Source: an uncultured Gammaproteobacteria bacterium
Lineage (GTDB): Bacteria; Pseudomonadota; Gammaproteobacteria; Pseudomonadales; Azotimanducaceae_A
Direction: 5' to 3'
Assembly (NCBI GenBank): GCA_913041025.1
Contig: CAJWGQ010000087.1
Location: 1 to 11,575, forward strand
DNA length: 11,575 nt
This document shows positions 7,737 through 11,575 of this stretch, piece after piece. How positions within the stretch are numbered: position 1 is the stretch's first letter; every line of letters starts with the position of its first letter. The notes under the pieces are model-generated. The model had not been told where the DNA came from. It did not search any database and saw only the letters and a program-made list of their open reading frames with translations. Position numbers and translations under genes: made by a program.

Positions 7737-7796
7737 TTTAGCTACAAGCAGGGATCGTGCCATTTCCTGAGCCATTGCACTGTCCCGATTTTTTTT
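7737..7796 (+). ncRNA. Candidate small RNA of about 60 bases
   Basis: The weak plus-strand promoter (7702-7730) and the terminator (7751-7796) would together define a short transcript of about 60 bases, most of it the terminator hairpin. No open reading frame of note lies in it. I do not recognise it as a known RNA family. It could instead be the end of a longer transcript that runs antisense to the 5' end of the receptor gene. Confidence 0.2.
7751..7796 (+). terminator. Rho-independent terminator on the plus strand
   Basis: Arms GGGATCGTGCCAT (7751-7763) and ATTGCACTGTCCC (7774-7786) pair at 11 of 13 positions, counting one U-G wobble, around a 10-base loop. Two bases later comes a run of eight T (7789-7796). 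The wobble pairs only in the plus-strand RNA, so both the T-run and the pairing favour plus-strand transcription. Both neighbouring genes are on the minus strand, so no annotated gene explains it. Confidence 0.6.
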
Positions 7797-7942
7797 CAGC
7801 AACCTAATGATTTATGGACCATCTTGAGATCGCTCGCCCAGGTCCGCGTCGACCTCCGAAGAAATAAATGCTTCATAACAGTGCATATGATACACGATCC
7901 ACTAATTTAGTGCGCGACAAAGGATATTAATCCGCTCAGCAG
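7797..7942. other. Remainder of the ureG-receptor intergenic region, with small dyads
   Basis: No gene is supported here. The stretch holds CACTAATTTAGTG (7900-7912), two six-base arms around one T; AGGTC/GACCT around a six-base loop (about 7840-7855); and TCATA/TATGA arms around 7873-7890. The first lies 31 bases beyond the ureG stop and could be a weak transcript end or a protein-binding dyad. None is followed by a T-run on the minus strand, so no clear ureG terminator is seen. A 26-codon minus-strand frame in the middle has no recognisable features. Confidence 0.3.
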
Positions 7943-8560
7943 TCACAACATTCCCTCTTGAATTATGAATTCGGATATCTCTGAAATGCCTTTGCCCAGT
8001 TTTAAGTTTGAAAAAATATATGGCTTGCCTGCTCTCATGTCTCTTGCGTCACGGTTCATCACATCTAGGTCCGCGCCAACGAAAGGAGCCAAATCAATTT
8101 TATTGATTATCAGAAGATCTGACTTTGTAATACCTGGGCCACCTTTTCTTGGGATCTCCTCACCAGCGGAAACATCAATCATATAGAGAGTAAGATCAGA
8201 AAGTTCCGGGCTGAAAGTAGCTGCAAGATTATCGCCCCCGCTTTCTATTACTATGAGATCAAGGTCGCTAAATCTTGCAGTGAGCTGATCAATGGCATTG
8301 AGATTCATCGATGTATCTTCTCTTATCGCCGTATGAGGGCACCCGCCCGTCTCAACCCCCAAGATGCGGTCGGGGGAAAGAGCCTGATGTTTCATTAAAA
8401 ATTCTGCGTCTTCTCGTGTATATATGTCGTTCGTAATCACAGCCAAGTTAAACTTCTGGCGCATCTCCAGGCATAAAGCTTTAACAAGAGAGGTTTTTCC
8501 CGCTCCGACGGGCCCACCAACTCCTAGTCTAAGTGGTGGCCTTTTATTTTCTTCTAACAT
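7943..8560 (-). CDS. ureG: Urease accessory GTPase UreG
   Basis: The 205-residue SIMIBI-class GTPase is of normal length. It couples GTP hydrolysis to nickel delivery into apo-urease together with UreE, UreF and UreD/UreH in the cytoplasm. The P-loop is [10 protein letters not shown] (15-24). The nickel-binding Cys-Pro-His motif is [14 protein letters not shown] (Cys74, His76). [15 protein letters not shown] (106-120) and [17 protein letters not shown] (128-144) are near-invariant in UreG, and the guanine-specificity motif is NKID (153-156). The ATG at 8560 has an excellent AAGGAG five bases upstream, which overlaps the ureF stop. It is the last gene of the urease operon seen here, and no nickel permease gene follows before the receptor gene. 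Confidence 0.97.
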   Translation of the reverse strand: MLEENKRPPLRLGVGGPVGAGKTSLVKALCLEMRQKFNLAVITNDIYTREDAEFLMKHQALSPDRILGVETGGCPHTAIREDTSMNLNAIDQLTARFSDLDLIVIESGGDNLAATFSPELSDLTLYMIDVSAGEEIPRKGGPGITKSDLLIINKIDLAPFVGADLDVMNRDARDMRAGKPYIFSNLKLGKGISEISEFIIQEGML

Positions 8561-8569
8561 AGTGTCTCC

Positions 8570-9253
8570 TTAAGACCTATAAAGCCTGTCCTCAATACCT
8601 TCATGTTGCGCGGACAGAATAGCCACTCCCGGGAGGGAACGGCCGAACTTCCACTCATACTTCTGCTGCTTTTGCGCGATTCTCTCAGACCGATCGACGC
8701 CTTCGGATATCTGAGGAATCATTTTCTCCAGAACCCATTGAGCTTTCGACTGTCCCAATGGAAGAGACTTAGTTACTACGAGCACCTGGTTTTCAATCCA
8801 ATTAAAACAAAAGCCAGCGGCTAATTCGGCGACAGGAATCCGCCAATAAGCGCCGGCGATCGCAAATTCTGTAACAAACGAAGGCTCTTTAAAGAGCGGG
8901 CTACCGGCGTCTATCTGTTGAAGAATACGCGCCAGTGATTTACCCATTTCCAAATCTTCTAAAAGCATCTCCTCAGTCTCTCGGTTTGCTTGGAGGTATT
9001 CGTTCAAGCTTTCGATAATATTTGGTTCATTCTTGTCCCAGGCATCGGAACTCAGAAACAATGCGGGCAAGTCGAGAGAGCACAACCCGTAATTGAAAAG
9101 ATCTGAGATCCATTCGAACGCCGTCACATGATCTTTCACAATGCCATTGCAGACCGCAGACTCCATGCAAGATGAATAAGCGTAACCTCCGACGGGCAGC
9201 GCTTGTGAAGAAAGTCTGATCAAATTTGCAAGTTTGGTTAAATCAGAGCTCAC
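8570..9253 (-). CDS. ureF: Urease accessory protein UreF
   Basis: The 227-residue all-helical protein is of usual UreF length. UreF bridges UreD/UreH and UreG in the complex that loads nickel into urease. Family marks are RLSSQALPVGGYAYSSCMES (13-32), the RET motif in ANRETEEM (Arg91-Glu92-Thr93), the SLPLGQ segment (163-168), and a C-terminus with SAQHE (214-218) and RLYRS (223-227), equivalent to the usual HETQYSRLFRS end. The start is GTG at 9253, with GAGG six bases upstream. The gene begins 17 bases after ureE and ends nine bases before ureG, so translation is probably coupled through the operon. Confidence 0.93.
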   Translation of the reverse strand: MSSDLTKLANLIRLSSQALPVGGYAYSSCMESAVCNGIVKDHVTAFEWISDLFNYGLCSLDLPALFLSSDAWDKNEPNIIESLNEYLQANRETEEMLLEDLEMGKSLARILQQIDAGSPLFKEPSFVTEFAIAGAYWRIPVAELAAGFCFNWIENQVLVVTKSLPLGQSKAQWVLEKMIPQISEGVDRSERIAQKQQKYEWKFGRSLPGVAILSAQHEGIEDRLYRS

Positions 9254-9270
9254 TATTGTCCTCGAACTCG

Positions 9271-9714
9271 TTAATGTTTCGGGTGGGCATGATACGCGCC
9301 GTCCTCGGGCTGAAAGGGACTAATAGTCTCGTCTACTTGCCCTCCCAAACCGATGACCATCTGATCTAAAACATAGTCTGGCTGGTAAAGTAGTTCGTGT
9401 TCCCGCAGCTCAAGAGCGACATGGCGATTTCCTAAATGATAAGCAATTCTTGTGAGTGCAAAATTATCAGTCGCCGAAACACGCGAGACAGGCTCCGGTC
9501 GAGCTTTAACCGAGAAGAACTCATCAGTTGTCGAGACTAGGATATCGCCTCCAAGCAGGTGCTCGCCTCGGTCAAGGAACCAAGCTACAGATGCCCCTTT
9601 CTCCGATATGCACTTTCCTCTACTCCGTTTTCGCTCGTCATAAGGTAAGGCTATCTCATCATCCTCTCCCGAGCACTCGTGATCTGCGGCTTTTTTAAAG
9701 CAATCGAATCGCAT
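9271..9714 (-). CDS. ureE: Urease accessory metallochaperone UreE
   Basis: The 147-residue product is a dimeric nickel chaperone that hands Ni2+ to UreG. The N-terminal peptide-binding domain contains IALPYDERKRSRGKC (21-35) and WFLDRGEHLLGGDIL (45-59). The metal-binding domain contains YHLGNRHVALEL (92-103) with the conserved interface histidine His98 and the neighbouring His93, followed by LLYQPDYVLDQM. The peripheral histidines of the Klebsiella protein (HHDH) are replaced by QPDY. The tail is short and ends YHAHPKH (His142, His144, His147) instead of a long polyhistidine tract. The frame is open farther upstream to 9777 inside ureC. I chose ATG at 9714 because it falls just after the ureC stop and fits the usual family N-terminus. 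The upstream Shine-Dalgarno is weak (AGG of the ureC stop region), which suggests coupling to ureC. Confidence 0.93.
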   Translation of the reverse strand: MRFDCFKKAADHECSGEDDEIALPYDERKRSRGKCISEKGASVAWFLDRGEHLLGGDILVSTTDEFFSVKARPEPVSRVSATDNFALTRIAYHLGNRHVALELREHELLYQPDYVLDQMVIGLGGQVDETISPFQPEDGAYHAHPKH

Positions 9715-9725
9715 GTCATTGGGGC

Positions 9726-11420
9726 CTAAAATAGAAAGTAGCGCTGCGCAAGCGGCAGGCAATCTGCGGGCTCGCAAGTCAGAAGCTCACCGTCTGCCCT
9801 GACCTCATAACTCTCAGGATCCACTTCGATTTGTGGCAGGTAATCATTCAAGACCATGTCAAGCTTTGATACATTTCTGCATGAACCCACCGCGCTTATG
9901 TTTTTTCTTAGCCCAAGGTCATTCAGTCTCTCTCCGAAAGCTTGGCTAACAAAAGTAAGGCTAGTTGCCTCCCTGGCTCTTCCGAACGAACCGAACATCG
10001 GCCTGTAGTGCACTGGCTGAGGTGTTGGTATTGACGCATTCGGATCGCCCATCGGCGCGGCCGCTATCATGCCACCTTTAATAATCATCGCTGGCTTAAC
10101 GCCAAAAAATGCGGGCTTCCAGAGCACGAGATCAGCCAACTTACCCTCTTCAATTGATCCAACTTCACTCGCAATTCCGTGGGCGATGGAGGGGTTTATT
10201 GTGTATTTCGAGATGTAACGTTTTACTCGGAAATTATCAGTGCTGCTCCCCTCCTCTAAGAAACCACGTTGTACTTTCATTTTGTGAGCGGTTTGCCAAG
10301 TCCGACTGATGACCTCACCAACTCGGCCCATTGCTTGCGAGTCGGACGCTATCATCGAGAAGGCTCCAAGGTCATGCAATATATCTTCAGCTGCGATAGT
10401 TTCTTTTCTTATGCGAGAGTCTGCGAATGCAACATCCTCGGGAATATTTGGATCTAAGTGATGACAGACCATCAACATGTCGAGGTGCTCATCCACCGTG
10501 TTGATGGTATAAGGGCGCGTAGGGTTTGTTGATGACGGAAGAACGTTTGGCAGGCCACAAGCTTTTATAATATCAGGGGCGTGACCGCCTCCGGCTCCTT
10601 CGGTGTGAAAGGTATGGATGGTTCTGTCCTTGAAGGCGGCTATAGTGTCTTCAACAAAACCCGATTCATTAAGCGTGTCTGTATGAATAGCTACCTGAAC
10701 GTCTTGACGCTCAGCGACCGACAAACAATTATCAATAGCTTGGGGCGTTGTGCCCCAATCCTCATGAAGTTTGAGTCCCATCGCGCCGGCTTCAACTTGC
10801 TCATCTAGGGGGCCGGGCAGGCTCGCATTACCTTTCCCCATAAACCCTAGATTCATCGCAAAATCATCTGCCGATTGAAGCATCTTCGATATGTGCCACG
10901 GGCCAGGAGTGCAAGTAGTGGCGTTTGTGCCGGTAGCCGGTCCGGTTCCACCTCCGAGCATCGTTGTAATACCCGACATCAAGCTTTCTTCAATCTGTTG
11001 GGGACAAATAAAATGAATGTGAGAGTCTATTCCTCCTGCAGTCAAAATGTGCCCCTCGCCCGCAATGGCCTCAGTTCCAGGGCCAATGACAATATCGACC
11101 CCTGGCTGGGTATCGGGATTACCGGCCTTGCCTACCTTCCAGATCCGACCATTTTTAATTCCAACATCCGCTTTTACGATTCCCCAATAATCAATAATTA
11201 GAGCATTAGTGATAACCGTATCAGCGGCAGCGGCTGACAGAGATTGGCTTTGGCCCATTCCGTCCCTTATGACCTTCCCGCCTCCGAACTTTACCTCATC
11301 CCCGTAGACTGTCAGGTCTCTCTCTACTTCAACAATTAATTCCGTGTCCGCTAGGCGGAGTCTGTCCCCAGTGGTTGGCCCGAACATATCTGAGTAAGCG
11401 CGGCGTGATAATTTTGGCAT
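9726..11420 (-). CDS. ureC: Urease alpha (catalytic) subunit UreC
   Basis: The 564-residue amidohydrolase-fold subunit carries the dinickel site that hydrolyses urea to ammonia and carbamate. It is full length and keeps the residue numbering of the Klebsiella enzyme. Nickel ligands are His134 and His136 (DSHIHF), the carbamylated lysine Lys217 (GLKLHEDWG), His246 (AIHTDTLNE), His272 ([12 protein letters not shown]) and Asp360 ([12 protein letters not shown]). The active-site flap is MVCHHLDP with Cys319 and the catalytic His320. The N-terminus ([19 protein letters not shown]) is typical. ATG at 11420 starts three bases after the ureB stop, with GGAGG eight bases upstream inside the ureB end. 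Nothing in the active site looks degraded, so an active enzyme is expected if nickel and the accessory proteins are supplied. Confidence 0.98.
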   Translation of the reverse strand: MPKLSRRAYSDMFGPTTGDRLRLADTELIVEVERDLTVYGDEVKFGGGKVIRDGMGQSQSLSAAAADTVITNALIIDYWGIVKADVGIKNGRIWKVGKAGNPDTQPGVDIVIGPGTEAIAGEGHILTAGGIDSHIHFICPQQIEESLMSGITTMLGGGTGPATGTNATTCTPGPWHISKMLQSADDFAMNLGFMGKGNASLPGPLDEQVEAGAMGLKLHEDWGTTPQAIDNCLSVAERQDVQVAIHTDTLNESGFVEDTIAAFKDRTIHTFHTEGAGGGHAPDIIKACGLPNVLPSSTNPTRPYTINTVDEHLDMLMVCHHLDPNIPEDVAFADSRIRKETIAAEDILHDLGAFSMIASDSQAMGRVGEVISRTWQTAHKMKVQRGFLEEGSSTDNFRVKRYISKYTINPSIAHGIASEVGSIEEGKLADLVLWKPAFFGVKPAMIIKGGMIAAAPMGDPNASIPTPQPVHYRPMFGSFGRAREATSLTFVSQAFGERLNDLGLRKNISAVGSCRNVSKLDMVLNDYLPQIEVDPESYEVRADGELLTCEPADCLPLAQRYFLF

Positions 11421-11423
11421 AAT

Positions 11424-11575
11424 TTAGGCCTCCAACGTTCCCATTACTTCGCCTCGGAAGCCGAAGATATTCCTAGAACCACCATACTCGACTAGCTCCA
11501 CAGTCTTTGAGACTCCCGGCTCAAAACGAACCGCAGTGCCCGCGGCGATATTCAATCGATAGCCGAAGGTGTTTG
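11424..11575 (-). CDS. ureB: Urease beta subunit UreB, C-terminal part, cut by window edge
   Basis: The last 49 codons and stop are present; the gene begins beyond the right edge. [16 protein letters not shown] followed by [18 protein letters not shown] is the conserved C-terminal core of the small beta subunit that packs against UreC. The chain ends soon after, at GEVMGTLEA, so it is a separate UreB and not fused to UreC. The TAA is three bases before the ureC ATG. ureA and probably ureD are expected further right. Confidence 0.95.
   Translation of the reverse strand, partial: NTFGYRLNIAAGTAVRFEPGVSKTVELVEYGGSRNIFGFRGEVMGTLEA

Noticed and set aside
7809..7886. Short minus-strand frame (26 codons) in the ureG-receptor gap, considered as a transposase or integrase remnant
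   Set aside because: It has no recognisable motif or convincing ribosome binding site, and no inverted repeats or target duplications lie around it.
9715..9777. Longer ureE reading frame starting inside ureC
   Set aside because: It would add 21 residues that do not match the UreE N-terminus and would overlap the ureC end by 52 bases. ATG at 9714 fits the family and the ureC stop.
10875..11201. 108-codon plus-strand frame inside ureC
   Set aside because: It lies opposite a fully conserved ureC sequence including nickel-ligand codons, so it is a shadow frame.

Overview
The window looks like a chromosomal segment of a Gram-negative bacterium, probably an aquatic or marine gammaproteobacterium. 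This is inference from three things: a large TonB-dependent outer-membrane receptor, the gamma/betaproteobacterial style of the urease cluster, and a moderate base composition. No ribosomal or other taxonomic marker is present, so the placement is tentative. There are ten protein genes (two cut by the window edges). I see no tRNA, rRNA, CRISPR array, insertion sequence or prophage gene.

Left edge (1-968, minus strand): the N-terminal part of a medium-chain NADP-dependent oxidoreductase, then a small exported protein with a SnoaL/NTF2-like fold. Purine block (1074-5274): an 8-oxoguanine deaminase-type amidohydrolase on the minus strand is divergent from two adjacent plus-strand NCS2 permeases. 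The first is of the AzgA purine-base type, the second of the uracil/xanthine/urate (XanQ/UacT) type. A long hairpin at 5304-5365 separates the second permease from a convergent TonB-dependent receptor gene (5368-7671). An intergenic stretch (7672-7942) carries the probable receptor promoter, a plus-strand intrinsic terminator that points against both neighbouring genes, and small dyads. Urease block (7943-11575, all minus strand): a tightly packed operon read from right to left as ureB (partial), ureC, ureE, ureF, ureG.

Read together, the genes describe scavenging of purines for nitrogen. Purine-type compounds could cross the outer membrane through the TonB receptor and the inner membrane through the NCS2 permeases. 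8-oxoguanine would be deaminated to urate plus ammonia, and the urea released by downstream urate/allantoin breakdown would be split by urease. The middle of that route (xanthine dehydrogenase, urate oxidase, allantoinase and so on) is not in this window, nor are ureA, ureD and the 5' part of ureB, which should lie beyond the right edge. The least ordinary items are the receptor placed between purine and urease genes, and a possible small RNA on the plus strand between the receptor gene and ureG. No completely new system is evident.
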